Source of the DNA: Sandaracinaceae bacterium | GTDB taxonomy: Bacteria; Myxococcota_A; Polyangia; Polyangiales; Houyiibacteriaceae | Assembly: GCA_016706685.1 (NCBI GenBank) | Contig: JADJJE010000051.1 | Coordinates: 62,001-126,000 of the forward strand | Length of the DNA stretch: 64,000 bases | Reading direction: 5' to 3' | Part shown: positions 35,745-47,600 of the stretch, in pieces | How positions within the stretch are numbered: the stretch's first letter is position 1 | Layout: the number at the start of each line of letters is the position of its first letter | Notes under the pieces: generated by a model | Told to the model about the DNA's origin: nothing | Database searches by the model: none | The model's input: the letters and a program-made list of their open reading frames with translations, nothing else | Made by a program: the position numbers and the translations under genes

Positions 35745-36095
35745 TCAGTGCAGCTCACATTGGTGACCCGGCACCACCTCACGCGCGGGCGAGCCGATGC
35801 GCGTGACCACGCTTCCGGTCTCCCCGGCAGGCACCACCAGGCGATGCCGCGGCGTGGGGTCGGCCGTGGTCCACACCTCGCAGCGCGCCTCGCGCCGGCA
35901 GCCGTTCACGACGATCACCGCGTGGGCATAGCCATAGGCCTGCATGCGCGCCTCGCCGCGGACCGTCAGGCAGTCGGCACCCTCGGGGGCCTCGGCCACG
36001 GCGCGCTGGCTGCCGCCTAGGGAGGCCCCCGCGATGAGCCCCGCGACCGCCAGGATGCCAGCGCCGATGGTGCGGCCGTGCCTCGAGTTGTGCAT
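35745..36095 (-). CDS. Small exported protein of unknown function
   Basis: A 116-residue protein with a signal sequence (about 1-34). The mature part contains four Cys (DCLTVRG, NGCRREARCEVW and a C-terminal HQCELH) that could form two disulfides, and a beta-rich pattern. I do not recognise the family. It lies 31 nt upstream of the FadL-like gene on the same strand, so the two may be co-transcribed. Confidence 0.5.
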   Translation of the reverse strand: MHNSRHGRTIGAGILAVAGLIAGASLGGSQRAVAEAPEGADCLTVRGEARMQAYGYAHAVIVVNGCRREARCEVWTTADPTPRHRLVVPAGETGSVVTRIGSPAREVVPGHQCELH

Positions 36096-36149
36096 GGGGA
36101 CAGCATGTCCTGAATGGACACCCGCAGCCAGCCTGGTAGCGTAGCCGCC

Positions 36150-37118
36150 ATGTCACGCCCGCTGCGCATCCTCTCGGTCCTCTCCCTGTCGCTCCTGCTC
36201 ACCGGACTCGCCTCGTGCGGTGGCGGTGGCGGTGGAAGCACCGTGGGGGCCGAGGGCTCGGTGCCGGTCCTGCAGCTGGTGCATCCCAACACGCCCATGG
36301 CGTTGCACGTGAACATGGATGGGCTGCGGCGCTCGCCCTACTACCAGGAGCTGCGGGACATGGACAGCGCGCTGTCCGAGCGCGAGCGACAGAACGTGGG
36401 CAAGCTGTTCCAGCTGCTGGACCGCTCGGACCACTTCGTGGTGGGCTTCGATCCCTTCGGCTCCGGTCCGGATGACACGCTCATCGCGCTGCGGGGGGCT
36501 TTCGAGTCGAGCCACCTCGATGTGCTCGACGAGTTCGACGAGCTGGCAACGCACCGCGAGCACGCGCTCCGCGGCCGCGGCAGCGAATGGACCGTGATCC
36601 CCAACGCGGACACGCTCCTGTTCGGGCAGCTGGAGCAGGTGCACGACGGGCTCGACCGGCTGGACGGCATCTATCCCGCGTCGGGCCCCACCCGCCCCGG
36701 CTTTGCCGAAGCGGCCGCGCTCTGCGAGCTGGGCCAGCACGACGTCGGTGCCGTGTGGGTCTTTACCGACGAGATGCGGGCAGGTCTCGGCGAGGGTCAC
36801 GTGGAGCACGTGCTGCATGAGAACGGCGTGAGCGCGGGCATGTCGGTCGACCTGCGAGACGGCGTGCACTTCCGGGGCTTCGTGACCACCAACGACACAG
36901 CCGCCGTCCCCGTGCTCGCGCACGCCCTGCAAGAGGCCCTGGGCGAGCTGCCGAGCGAGCCGGTGATGGTGGCGCTGGGCCTGACCGCCATCCTGGAACA
37001 GGTGCAGATCACCGAGGAAGGCACCACTCTCCGCGTGGAGCTGCGCGCCACGGACGACCAGGTGCGAGGGGTGATCTCCAATTTCCAGCAGTTCCTGCAG
37101 TCCAGCCCCCAGAACTGA
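36150..37118 (+). CDS. Lipoprotein of a tandem paralogue pair, copy 1
   Basis: A 322-residue lipoprotein; the signal ends LASC (Cys23), followed by a run of glycines. The mature part holds HPNTPMALHVNMDGLRRSPYY, LLDRSDHFVVGF, LIALRGAFESSHLDVL, LDRLDGIYPASGPT and a C-terminal ILEQVQITEEGTTLRVEL, all mirrored in the next gene. No enzyme motif is visible. TAGCGT at 36137-36142 is 7 nt before the ATG and there is no Shine-Dalgarno, so the message is probably leaderless. The Gly run after the lipidated Cys is a flexible tether typical of surface or periplasmic lipoproteins. Confidence 0.65.
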   Translation: MSRPLRILSVLSLSLLLTGLASCGGGGGGSTVGAEGSVPVLQLVHPNTPMALHVNMDGLRRSPYYQELRDMDSALSERERQNVGKLFQLLDRSDHFVVGFDPFGSGPDDTLIALRGAFESSHLDVLDEFDELATHREHALRGRGSEWTVIPNADTLLFGQLEQVHDGLDRLDGIYPASGPTRPGFAEAAALCELGQHDVGAVWVFTDEMRAGLGEGHVEHVLHENGVSAGMSVDLRDGVHFRGFVTTNDTAAVPVLAHALQEALGELPSEPVMVALGLTAILEQVQITEEGTTLRVELRATDDQVRGVISNFQQFLQSSPQN

Positions 37119-37169
37119 AGGGCCAACTCCCCCATGCAGGGGCCGGGTGGGGCTGATATCTTCCCGGCC

Positions 37170-38129
37170 ATGTCACCTCGCCTTCGAACGCTCGCGCTGC
37201 TCTCGCTCTCCCTCCTGGTCGCCTCGGTCGCCTCTTGCGGCGGCGGCGGAGGGGGTGGCCAAGCCGAGGCCGGCCCCGTCTCCCTGGTCCACCTGCTGGA
37301 CGCCGACACGCCCATCGTGGCGCACGTGGACATGGACGGGCTGCGCCAGTCGCCCTACTACGCGCTGGTTCGCGACGCGATCATGGCCACGCTGGGTGAG
37401 AGCGACCGGGCCGAGCTCACCAACGTGCTCCAGCTGCTGGACCGCACGGACCACATCGTGGTGGGCGCCAACCCCACCCAGGAGCAGGGCGTCATCCTGC
37501 TCCGCGGCGCGTTCGAGCCCAGCCACATCGAGCTGGTGCAGCCGCCCGATGGTCACTTCACGCACCGTCAGCACGCGCTGCGCGGCAACGCGGACTCGCG
37601 CGGCGTGGTCACGGCGGACACCATGATCCTGGGGGCCACCGAGCCCGTTCTCCGCGCCCTCGACCGCTTGGACGGTCTGCTCCCCGCGACCGGCCCCACG
37701 CTCGCGGGGTTCCCGGAAGCGGCGGGGCGTGCCCACCTGGGCGAGCGCGACGTGAGCGTGGTGGTGCTGCTGACCGAGGAAATCCGCCGCGGCTTCGGCC
37801 AGGGCGACGTGGAGCAGCAGCTCCAGCAGAGCGGCCTCAGCGCGGGTGCCTCGCTGGACGCGCGCAACGGCATCCGCCTGAGCGGCTTCTTCACGGCCAG
37901 CACCGAGGGCGCCGTGCAGGTGCTCGCGGGCCAGCTGCGCGAGGCGCTCAGCGAGGCGCAGGGCGACATGACGCTGGCCATGCTGGGCCTGAGCGTCCTG
38001 CTCCAGCAGATCGAGATCACCGAGCGCGGGACCGACCTGCTGGTGGAGTTCCGCCTGGACGACCAGCAGGTGCGCGACGTGCTCGAGCGTTTCGGGCCGC
38101 TGCTGCAGGCGTTCCTGACCGCGCTCTGA
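37170..38129 (+). CDS. Lipoprotein of a tandem paralogue pair, copy 2
   Basis: A 319-residue paralogue of the previous gene, with the same signal pattern (VASC, Cys23) and glycine run. Shared segments include DADTPIVAHVDMDGLRQSPYY, LLDRTDHIVVGA, ILLRGAFEPSHIELV and LDRLDGLLPATGPT. The C-terminal LLQQIEITERGTDLLVEF matches copy 1. TATCTT at 37157-37162 lies 7 nt before the ATG, so each copy seems to have its own promoter although the genes are 51 nt apart. Function unknown. Confidence 0.65.
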   Translation: MSPRLRTLALLSLSLLVASVASCGGGGGGGQAEAGPVSLVHLLDADTPIVAHVDMDGLRQSPYYALVRDAIMATLGESDRAELTNVLQLLDRTDHIVVGANPTQEQGVILLRGAFEPSHIELVQPPDGHFTHRQHALRGNADSRGVVTADTMILGATEPVLRALDRLDGLLPATGPTLAGFPEAAGRAHLGERDVSVVVLLTEEIRRGFGQGDVEQQLQQSGLSAGASLDARNGIRLSGFFTASTEGAVQVLAGQLREALSEAQGDMTLAMLGLSVLLQQIEITERGTDLLVEFRLDDQQVRDVLERFGPLLQAFLTAL

Positions 38130-38196
38130 GCTCGGCCGAGGCGAGGCCAGCGGCGTGATCGTCACGAGCGCTGGCCCGCGCCGCTCGCGCGCGCCA

Positions 38197-38202
38197 TATA
38201 CC
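38197..38202 (+). promoter_or_regulatory. Predicted -10 element, TATACC
   Basis: TATACC 5 nt before the ATG of the orphan gene at 38208, in otherwise GC-only sequence. No Shine-Dalgarno is present between it and the start codon, so it supports a leaderless transcript. Confidence 0.4.
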
Positions 38203-38207
38203 CGCCG

Positions 38208-38922
38208 ATGGCCACCCGAAAGTCCCCCCCCAGCAAGGCCGCGCCCGTCGTTCGACGGTCGAGAGACGACCGCAAGCGGCTGCCCGCCGACCTCGAGGCG
38301 TTCGCGCGTGGCGATGAGGGGCGCTACCGGCCGGAGCGGCCCGACCGCCCTCGCCTGCAGGACCCTCGCCCCAGCGCCACCATCGCGGGCGTGCGCAACC
38401 TGGACGCACGCGACTTCCACGACCGGCGCGTGGAGACCATGGAGGCGCTGCTGCCCTCGCTCTCGGACGAGAGCGCCTCGGCGGCCGACGACCGTGACCA
38501 CCTCGGCCGCTTGTTGGCCGAGGCCATCCTGACCGGGCAACACCGGGGGCGCAGCTTCGTGAGCTTCGATGCCTTCGTGGACGTGGCGCTCGGCATCGCG
38601 CCCGCCCGTGCCCGTGAGCTGGCCAAGCGCGGGGTGGTGCAGCTGGGTCTCGGCGTGGATCAGCTCCGCCAGCTCTCCGACGAGACCGTGGCGGTGTTCG
38701 TGCGCTGCGAGACGGCGCTCACCGACAAGGAGCTGCCTGGCAAGGTCAGCATCGTCATCGACGGCAACGGCACCGAGCGCATCCGCGTGGAGGTGGACAG
38801 TAACCGCGCGGCGCAGGTGCTCTACGCCGTGGGCGGGCGCCTCAGCCAGCTGGCCGCCGACCAGGACAACAAGGGCGGCGGCCCGCCCAAGGACTACAAG
38901 GACAAGGGCGGCGCGCCCAGCC

Positions 38923-38948
<26 letters not shown>
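38208..38948 (+). CDS. Conserved-looking orphan protein
   Basis: A 246-residue cytoplasmic protein with a basic N-terminal tail (about 60 residues), a helical core (residues about 75-150, including SFDAFVDVALGIAPARARELAKRG) and a charged, glycine-rich tail. The core has a helix-turn-helix-like rhythm, so DNA binding is possible, but I cannot assign a family. TATACC at 38197-38202 is 5 nt before the ATG. The last 26 bases overlap the convergent next gene. Confidence 0.5.
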
Positions 38949-40086
<1,138 letters not shown>

Positions 40087-40132
40087 GGGCCGCGAACGTA
40101 GCACGCGGCGGGGCAACGCCGCAGTGTCAGCG

Positions 40133-41110
40133 TCAGTGTGTGGCGAAGACGTCGGCGAGTTCGGTGGCGAGCATCACGCGCTGCGCCAGCCGCTGCAGCT
40201 CCCGCACCTCGGCGGCCTCGATGCGCGCGTGGTACGAGGCATCGAGCTCCCCGAAGCGCTGCGCGAGCAAGACGCGCAGCGTGTCGCGCAGCGCGCCGAG
40301 GCCTTCTTGACGGCCTTGCTGTAGACCTTGCTGTAGGCCTTCTTGCCGGAGTTGATCTGCGATGGTTGCCAAAGGAGCCTCCGCGGCGGGGATGTGTTCG
40401 AGGATGGCCTGGCGGACCGCTTCGTATGAGTGTGGGCCCACCGTGAGGAGAATGTAGCGCACAAAGACGCGTGCTTCATCGGGGAAGTCCACGAGCACGC
40501 GCGCGAAGACGGCGCGCCACGCAACGATGCGGGCCAGCAGGGCAGTGAGGTCTCGGCCGTCCCGCAGCAGCCACAACGCCACCTGCGGTACCGGGGCGAG
40601 CGGCCGCGCGAACAGGTCCTGGTCCGACACGAAGACCAGGTCCTCGATGCGAAGCTCGAGGTTGGGAACGAACGGGCGCAGCTCGGGGAACTGGTCGAGG
40701 CCCTCGACCATCTCGTGGAGGCTGCGGGGTGCGGTCCAGCCGGACGGCCCGTGGTGCACGACCAGGGTCATCACGGGTGGAAGGGTCTTTCGGTCGGGCT
40801 GCTCGCGGAGGATCGAGGCCCACACGAGCTGTGTGTACTCGAGCACGCGCAGGGGCATGAGCGGGTGCGGCCAGCTCTGGTGCTCGATGATGATGTGCAG
40901 GTAGATCAGCTTGTCGCCGAGCGGTACCCGGAAGAGCAGGTCGCTGTGGCGGTGCGCCATGCTGGGGCTGACGAAGCTGCCAGGAATGAGCTCGAGCCGG
41001 GTCAGGTCGAGCGCCGCCACCAGGGCCGCCGGCAGGACGCTGCGGAGCATGTCGGCGGCGTGTGTGGGCACCCCGAAGATGCGCTTGAAGAGGCCGTCGT
41101 GGTCACCCAT
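40133..41110 (-). CDS. Rpn-family PD-(D/E)XK nuclease (YhgA-like, transposase_31)
   Basis: A 325-residue protein of the Rpn/YhgA family. The opening GDHDGLFKRIFGVP, then AHRHSDLLFRVPL, then LIIEHQSWPHPLMPLRVLEY in outline, carry the Asp and Glu-x-Gln of the PD-(D/E)XK fold used by E. coli RpnA, a recombination-promoting endonuclease. The C-terminus has the characteristic Gln/Gly repeat (LQQGLQQGRQEG) and a helical tail. Such genes are common in accessory regions and are often multicopy. The ATG at 41110 is right after the last in-frame position giving the family start. It is divergent from the AddB-like gene. Confidence 0.85.
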   Translation of the reverse strand: MGDHDGLFKRIFGVPTHAADMLRSVLPAALVAALDLTRLELIPGSFVSPSMAHRHSDLLFRVPLGDKLIYLHIIIEHQSWPHPLMPLRVLEYTQLVWASILREQPDRKTLPPVMTLVVHHGPSGWTAPRSLHEMVEGLDQFPELRPFVPNLELRIEDLVFVSDQDLFARPLAPVPQVALWLLRDGRDLTALLARIVAWRAVFARVLVDFPDEARVFVRYILLTVGPHSYEAVRQAILEHIPAAEAPLATIADQLRQEGLQQGLQQGRQEGLGALRDTLRVLLAQRFGELDASYHARIEAAEVRELQRLAQRVMLATELADVFATH

Positions 41111-41228
41111 GGGGACGCTCGCGGGGGTCGGTGGTGTGGAGGGGGTGGTGTGGCATCGGGGCTCCGTTCGGCAGCCGTTGTCGGACGGGTGCACCACGGG
41201 TTGCTTCGATGTGCGATAGTCGCCGCGC

Positions 41229-44200
41229 ATGGTGTGGCACCACCCGTCGGCCTCGGCGCGTCGCAGTGAGGCGATCCGCTGGGTGCAGCAGCTCCCCCCC
41301 GGGTCGGAGGGCATCGTCGTGACCAGCTCGCTGCACGCGGCCAACGCGCTGCTGCGCGACGCGCTGGGTGACCGTGAGGCGGCCTTCGGCTGGCATCGGC
41401 TCACGCTGGGGCAGCTGGCCGCGCAGCTGGGGCTGCCGCAGTTGGCGCTTCTGGGCCGCACGCCGGCGTCGCCGTTGGCCATGGAGGCGCTGGCGGCGCG
41501 CGTGGTGTTCGAGCTGGGGCAGGCGGGGCAGTTGGGGCGCTTCCAGCCGGTGGCCCATCGGCCGGGGCTGCCACGTGCGCTGGTGCGCACGCTGCGCGAG
41601 CTCTCGCTCGCCGAGGTGTCTCTGGACTCGTTGCCCGACACCGACGCGGCGCGTGACCTGCGGCGGGTGGGCCACGCGCTCGCGAGCGCCTGTGCGGCGT
41701 ACGGTGTCGCGACACGCGCAGAGCTGCTGGTGGCTGCTGCGAGTGCCGCTACACAGGCCACACACCCGCTGATCGGGCTCCCGCTGCTGAGTCTGGACGT
41801 GCCGCTGCGCTCGCCGCTCGAGGCGCGCTTGCTCGCCGTGCTGCTGCGGGGGCACACCGCGTCCGCTGTGCTGGTGCCCAGCGGTGACGAGAGTGCGCGG
41901 CGCTGGCTGCAGCACGCGGGGTTGCCGGAGGCGCGTGAGCTTGCTGCTGCGAAGGCATCCCCTGCCAAGCCGCCTACCGCGCTGACTCGGCTGCAGGCAC
42001 AGCTCTTTGCGCCCGACTCGGCGTCCGTGGATGAGGCGGTGTCCGCTCCCCGCGGCGACACCAGCGTGCAGCTCATGAGCGCCCCCGGTGAGAGCCGCGA
42101 GTGCGTGGAGCTCGCGCGGCGCGTGCTGGCCCATGCCCAGGAAGGCGTGCCCTTCGAGCGCATGGCGGTGCTCTTGCGCAGCCCCGAGGCGTACCATGCG
42201 CACCTGCGCGAGGCGCTCGGGCGGGCCAGCATCCCGGCGCACTTCACGCACGGCGCCAAGCGCCCCGAGCCGGGCGGGCGCGCGCTGCTGGCGCTGCTCG
42301 ACTGCGTCATCGAGGGGCTGTCGGCGCGAGCGCTGGGCGAGTACCTCTCGCTGGGCGTGCTGCCGCGCAGCGAGGACGGCGCGCCACCGCCGGCCGTGTC
42401 GAGCGCCGACGCGTTCGTGCCACCCGACGAGGAATACCTGCCTGGTGCCGTGTCCCGCGCGCTCGATGAAGGCGCGGATGTGGCTGCTGGGGGGATGGAC
42501 GACCCCGACGAACTCGACGAGCTCGCCGCGAGCGACACCGCGACGGCCAGCGCCGGCGGGAGCGGCGGGACGGGTGAGGTGCACCTCGCGACGCGCCGGC
42601 TGCGCGCCCCCCGCACCTGGGAGGCGCTGCTCATCGAGAGCCGCGCTGTGGGAGGGCGGGAGCGCTGGACCGCGCGCTTGGCTGGACTGCGCGCCGAGCT
42701 CGAGCTGCGCGCCAGCGAGGTGGCCGCCGAGGCGCCAGACTCCCCGCGCGCCCGCGCGCTCGCCCACCGGCTGGCCAGCCTGGACGAGCTGCAGGCGTTT
42801 CTCCTCCCGTTGCTGGACGAGCTCACCGCCCTGCCCAGCAGCACCAGCTGGGGTCGCTGGGTGCAGGCCCTCACGCGCGTGGCCACGCGCGCGCTGCGCG
42901 AGCCTGCGCCGGTGCTGCGCGCGCTGGCCGAGCTGGCCCCCATGGGCGAGGTGGGCCCGGTTTCGCTGACCGAGGTGCGCCTGGTGCTGGCCGAGCGCCT
43001 GGGGGAGCTGCGCGACCCGCCCAGCACGCAGCTGGCCGGCAAGCTCTTCGTGGGCTCCCCGGACGAGGCTCGGGGCCACAGCTTCGCGGTGGTCTTCGTT
43101 CCCGGCTTGGCGGAGAAGCTCTTCCCGAAGAAGGTGCTGGAAGACCCCATCCTGCTGGATGCCGCGCGCACCGCCATCTCGCCGGCGCTCGCCACCCTGA
43201 CCGAGCGCGTGGCGGAAGAGCGCCTCTTGCTGCGCCTCGCGGTCGGCGCGGCCGAGCGCGCGGTGGTGCTGAGCTGGCCGCGCGTGGACACCGAGCGCGG
43301 GCGCCCGCGTGTGCCTTCGTTCTACGGCCTCGAGGTGGTGCGCGCCGCGGAGGGCACGCTGCCCGACTTCCACGCGCTCGAAGCGCGGGCGCTGCACGGC
43401 GCCGCGAGCCGGCTGGGCTGGCCGGCCCCCGAGGTGCCCACGGACGCCATCGACGAGGCCGAGTACGACCTCGCGACCCTGGCGCAGGCGCTCGGCAACG
43501 GCGCGGGGAGCGCTGCGGTCACGGGAGCCGCGCGCTACCTCTTGGACGCCAACCCCCACCTCGGCCGAGCGCTACGGGCGCGCGCGCGTCGCCACGGGGT
43601 GGCCCGCTTCCTGCCGGAAGATGGGCTGGTGCTGCCCAGCCAGCGCGCCGCCGAAGCCCTCGCGAAGCACCGTCTCTCGGCTCGGCCCTACAGCGCCACC
43701 GCGCTCGAGCGCTATGCCCGCTGCCCGTATCAGTTCTACCTGCACTCCATTGCCCGCCTCGCCCCGCGCGAGGTGCCCGAGCGCGTGGAGGGCCTCGACC
43801 CGCTCACGCGTGGCAGCTTCATCCACGAGGCGCAGTTCCGAATCCTGCGGGCGCTGCGCGACCAAGGTGCGCTTCCGCTCTCGGGCGACGCGAGCCTCAC
43901 GCTGGCCCGGGCCGAGGTGAACCGGGCCTTCGCCGACGTGGAGCGCGAGTACCGCGAGCGGCTGGCGCCGGCCATCGAGGACGTCTTCCGCAGCCACGTC
44001 GAAGCCATCCATGCCGACTTGCTCGAGTGGGTGGCGCGCCTCGCCGAGCCCGAGGCCCCGGGGGCCGCGTTCGTGCCCACGCACTTCGAGCTGGCGTTCG
44101 GGCTGCCCACGCGCGAGGGACACGACGAGGCCTCGCGGCGGGAACCCCTGCCGCTCGCGGCCGGTGTCACCCTGCGCGGCTCCATCGACCTGGTGGAGCG

Positions 44201-44672
44201 CCGTGGCCGAGGCCTGCGGGCCACCGACTACAAGACGGGCCGCAACGTGACGCCTCCGCGCCTGCGCCTGGGCGGAGGCCAGACCCTGCAGCCGGCGCTC
44301 TACGCCATGGCGCTCGAGGCGCTGTTCCCGGACGCCGAGGTGAGCGGCGGGCGGCTCTACTTCTGCACTACCCGCGGTGACTGGAGCGCGCGCGAGGTGC
44401 CGCTCGACGACATCACGCGGGGCGGCGTGGCGGACGTGCTGTCCGCCATCGACGGCGCGTTGACCGATGGCTTCCTCCCGCCCGTGCCGCTCGAGGATCG
44501 CACGCGCAGCGAGTGCACGCGCTGTGACTACGTGGGGGTCTGCGGGCACGGAGAGGGACGCCGCGTGTCCAGCAAGGTCTCGCGCGCCACGACCAAGTCG
44601 CGCGGCACCGGCGACGAGGCCGACCACGGAAAGCGCTTGATCCAACTCGACTTGCTGCGGAGGCGCGAGTGA
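41229..44672 (+). CDS. addB: AddB-like nuclease subunit of a double-strand-break repair complex
   Basis: An 1147-residue protein of the AddB group. The N-terminal 800 residues resemble an inactivated helicase: the Walker A expected near the start is replaced by VVTSSLHAANALL. The C-terminal nuclease begins near 817 (YSATALERYARCPYQFYL) and has its catalytic DYKTG at about 1000. Cysteines at about 831 and in CTRCDYVGVC (about 1095-1104) form the iron-sulphur staple known from AddB. Together with AddA it would resect broken ends and load RecA. The stop overlaps the AddA start (ATGA). GATAGT at 41215-41220 is a possible -10. Confidence 0.85.
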   Translation: MVWHHPSASARRSEAIRWVQQLPPGSEGIVVTSSLHAANALLRDALGDREAAFGWHRLTLGQLAAQLGLPQLALLGRTPASPLAMEALAARVVFELGQAGQLGRFQPVAHRPGLPRALVRTLRELSLAEVSLDSLPDTDAARDLRRVGHALASACAAYGVATRAELLVAAASAATQATHPLIGLPLLSLDVPLRSPLEARLLAVLLRGHTASAVLVPSGDESARRWLQHAGLPEARELAAAKASPAKPPTALTRLQAQLFAPDSASVDEAVSAPRGDTSVQLMSAPGESRECVELARRVLAHAQEGVPFERMAVLLRSPEAYHAHLREALGRASIPAHFTHGAKRPEPGGRALLALLDCVIEGLSARALGEYLSLGVLPRSEDGAPPPAVSSADAFVPPDEEYLPGAVSRALDEGADVAAGGMDDPDELDELAASDTATASAGGSGGTGEVHLATRRLRAPRTWEALLIESRAVGGRERWTARLAGLRAELELRASEVAAEAPDSPRARALAHRLASLDELQAFLLPLLDELTALPSSTSWGRWVQALTRVATRALREPAPVLRALAELAPMGEVGPVSLTEVRLVLAERLGELRDPPSTQLAGKLFVGSPDEARGHSFAVVFVPGLAEKLFPKKVLEDPILLDAARTAISPALATLTERVAEERLLLRLAVGAAERAVVLSWPRVDTERGRPRVPSFYGLEVVRAAEGTLPDFHALEARALHGAASRLGWPAPEVPTDAIDEAEYDLATLAQALGNGAGSAAVTGAARYLLDANPHLGRALRARARRHGVARFLPEDGLVLPSQRAAEALAKHRLSARPYSATALERYARCPYQFYLHSIARLAPREVPERVEGLDPLTRGSFIHEAQFRILRALRDQGALPLSGDASLTLARAEVNRAFADVEREYRERLAPAIEDVFRSHVEAIHADLLEWVARLAEPEAPGAAFVPTHFELAFGLPTREGHDEASRREPLPLAAGVTLRGSIDLVERRGRGLRATDYKTGRNVTPPRLRLGGGQTLQPALYAMALEALFPDAEVSGGRLYFCTTRGDWSAREVPLDDITRGGVADVLSAIDGALTDGFLPPVPLEDRTRSECTRCDYVGVCGHGEGRRVSSKVSRATTKSRGTGDEADHGKRLIQLDLLRRRE

Positions 44673-47600
44673 CCGCACCCCTCGGTGACTCTGCGGCGCG
44701 CGATGCCATCCGCTCCGACCTCGACACCACCCTGGTGGTGGAGGCCGCGGCCGGCACCGGCAAGACCACCGAGCTGGTGCACCGCATCGTCGCGCTGGTG
44801 GCGCGCGGCGAGCGCCTGGGCCGCATGGCGGCCGTGACGTTCACGGACAAAGCCGCAGGCGAGATGAAGCTGCGGCTGCGGCGCGCGCTCGAGGAAGCAC
44901 GGCAACACGCGCTCGCGGCTCGCATGGCGGGTGAGGCTGGAGCCCAACCGCGCGCGCTGCACCTGGAACAAGCGCTGGCCGAGCTCGAGGTGGCGCGCAT
45001 CGGGACCATCCACGCGTTCTGCGCGGATCTCCTGCGCGAGCGCCCCATCGAGGCCAACGTGGACCCGTCGTTCGAGATGGCCAGCGAAGACCAAGTGGCC
45101 GCGCTGCTCGAGCGCGCCTTCGACGACTGGTTCACGCGTATCCTCGTTGCTCCGCCGGCCGCGCTCACGCGGCTCCTGCGGCGCGGCGGCTTCGACAGCG
45201 ACCAGGGTGCGAGTGGCCTGCTGCGCTCGGCAGCGATGGCGCTCGTGGACGACCGCGACTTCGACGCGCCCTGGCCGCCGCCGCCCAGCTTCGACCGCGA
45301 GCGCGCCATCGACGAGCTGGTGGACGCGCTGCTCACGCTCGACGCGCTGGCCAGCGCAGGCAGCCCGAGCAGCAAGCTGGTCGGGTCGTTGCACCTTCTC
45401 GCCACCCCTGCCGTCGAGGCTGCGGCACGCGAGCGTCGCGTGGGCCTCGGTCGCGACTACGACGGCCTCGAGGCGCAGCTCTGCGCGCTGCCCACCAAGT
45501 GGGACGCGTGGCGGTACGACGGCTACCCACGCGAATTCCCCGCGGGGATGCGAGACGAAGTGCTGCAGCGCCGCGCCCGCTTCAAGGAGGACCTCACGCG
45601 CTTCGCCGAGCACGTGGAGGCCGAGCTGGCCTCGGCGCTGCGCGAGCTGCTGCGCGACGTGGTGCACGACTACGAGGCGCTCAAGGCGCGCGCCGGCTGG
45701 CTGGACTTCACGGACCTGCTCGTGCGCACGCGCGAGCTGCTGGTGCGCGACGCGACCGTGCGCACGGCCTGGCAGCGCAGCTTCAGCCACCTCTTCGTGG
45801 ACGAGTTCCAGGACACCGACCCGCTCCAGGCGGACATCCTGCTGCTGCTGGCCAGCGACCCCGACGCCTCGCTGCCCGGGCTCGCCCAGCAACGCGAGGC
45901 CTGGCGCCTTTCGCGCGTGGTCCCCGGCAAGCTCTTCGTGGTGGGCGACCCGAAGCAGAGCATCTACCGCTTCCGGCGCGCCGACGTGCGCATCTACGAA
46001 GGCGTGAAGCGGCACCTCGCGGCGGGCGGTGCCGCGGTGCTCTACCTGAGCACCAGCTTTCGCTCGCTGCCGGGCATCCAGGCGCTGGTGAACGCAGCCT
46101 TCGCGCCCACCATGCTGCCCACCGAAGACGGCACGCAGGCGCGCTACGTCCCGCTCGAGCCCTTCCGCGCGGCGGGCAGCACACAGCCAGCCGTGATCGC
46201 GCTGCCGGCCCCGCGCGCGCGCCTGTGGCGCGAGGGTCCCGTGAAGGGCTCCGTGGAAGAGTCGCTGCCCGACGCGGTGGGCGCCTTCATCGCCTGGCTG
46301 GTGAGCGCCTCCGGTTGGACCGTGGAAGAAGCGGGCAAGCGCGTCCCCGTGGCCCCACGCCACGTGTGCCTGCTCTTCAAGAGCCTGCACTCCACCTTCA
46401 AAGAAGACCCGGTGCGCGGCTACGTGGACGCGCTCGAGCGCCGGCAGGTGCCGCATGTGCTCATGGGCGGGCGCACCTTCCACGACCGTGAGGAGGTGGG
46501 TGCGCTGCGCCAGGCGCTGGCCGCGCTCGAGTGGCCCGACGACGAGCTGGCGGTCTACGCCACGCTGCACGGGCCGTTCTTCGCGCTCAACGACGACGCG
46601 CTGCTGGCCTACAAGGACACGCTCGGGCACCTCTCGCCGGTGCGCCGGGTGGAGCCCGAGGCGCTGCTGGGAGACGAGCAGCTCGAGGCCGTGCAGGCGG
46701 CGCTCGACGTGCTGCGGCGCCTGCACGCACGCCGCAATCGGCGGGCCATCGCCGAGACGCTGGGTGACCTGCTCGCGGAGACGCGCGCGCACGCCTCGCT
46801 CGCGTTCTGGCCCTCGGGCGAGCAGGCCCTCGCCAACATCTTGCGCGTGGTGGACCACGGCCGGCGCTTCGACGCGCGCGGCACCACCTCGTTTCGCGCC
46901 TTCGTGACGTGGCTCGAGGGCGCGGCGGACACCGAACGCGGCGGCGGCAACGCGCCCATCGTGGAAGAGGGCGCCGAGGGCGTGCGCGTCATGACGGTGC
47001 ACAAGGCCAAGGGCCTCGAGTTCCCCGTGGTCGTCCTGTGCTCGCCCACCGAGAACGCTGCGTGGAGCCGGCCCTCGCGATTCGTGGATCCAGAGCAGGG
47101 CCTCGCGGTGCGTTCGCTGGCGGGCTGCCTCCCCATCACCTTGCGCGAGCGCGCCGAAGAAGTGCTGGCGGCCGACCGCGCCGAGGCGCTGCGCCTGCTC
47201 TACGTGGCCAGCACGCGCGCGCAGGACCTCTTGGTGGTGCCCACCACGGGCTTTGGCGAAGGCGCGAGCTGGTGGCTGACGCCGCTGTCTGCCGCGCTCC
47301 ACCCGCCCGCCACGCTGAAGCGCGCGAGCACGGCTGCGCCCCTCTGCCCGCCCTTCGGCGAGAGCAGCGTGCTCGACGCCGAGCGCCCCGACGAGACCGT
47401 TCGTCCTGGCCTGCACGAGGAGCTTGCTGGAGGTGTGAGCGTGGTCTGGTGGGACCCTGAGCGCCTCTCGCCCGTGGATGACCCCGGTGGCAGCCGCAAC
47501 GCCGCGCTGCTGGTGGAAGACGCAGCCGGCCAGGCCGTGGCTGGCGCCGCGGTGTATCGCGCCTGGCGTGACGCGCGCGCTGCGCTGCGCGAGACCGCGG

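Noticed and set aside
41111..43291. N-terminal extension of the Rpn-type protein
   Set aside because: The frame stays open far upstream, but the family begins at the ATG at 41110, and the extension lies opposite the AddB-like gene.
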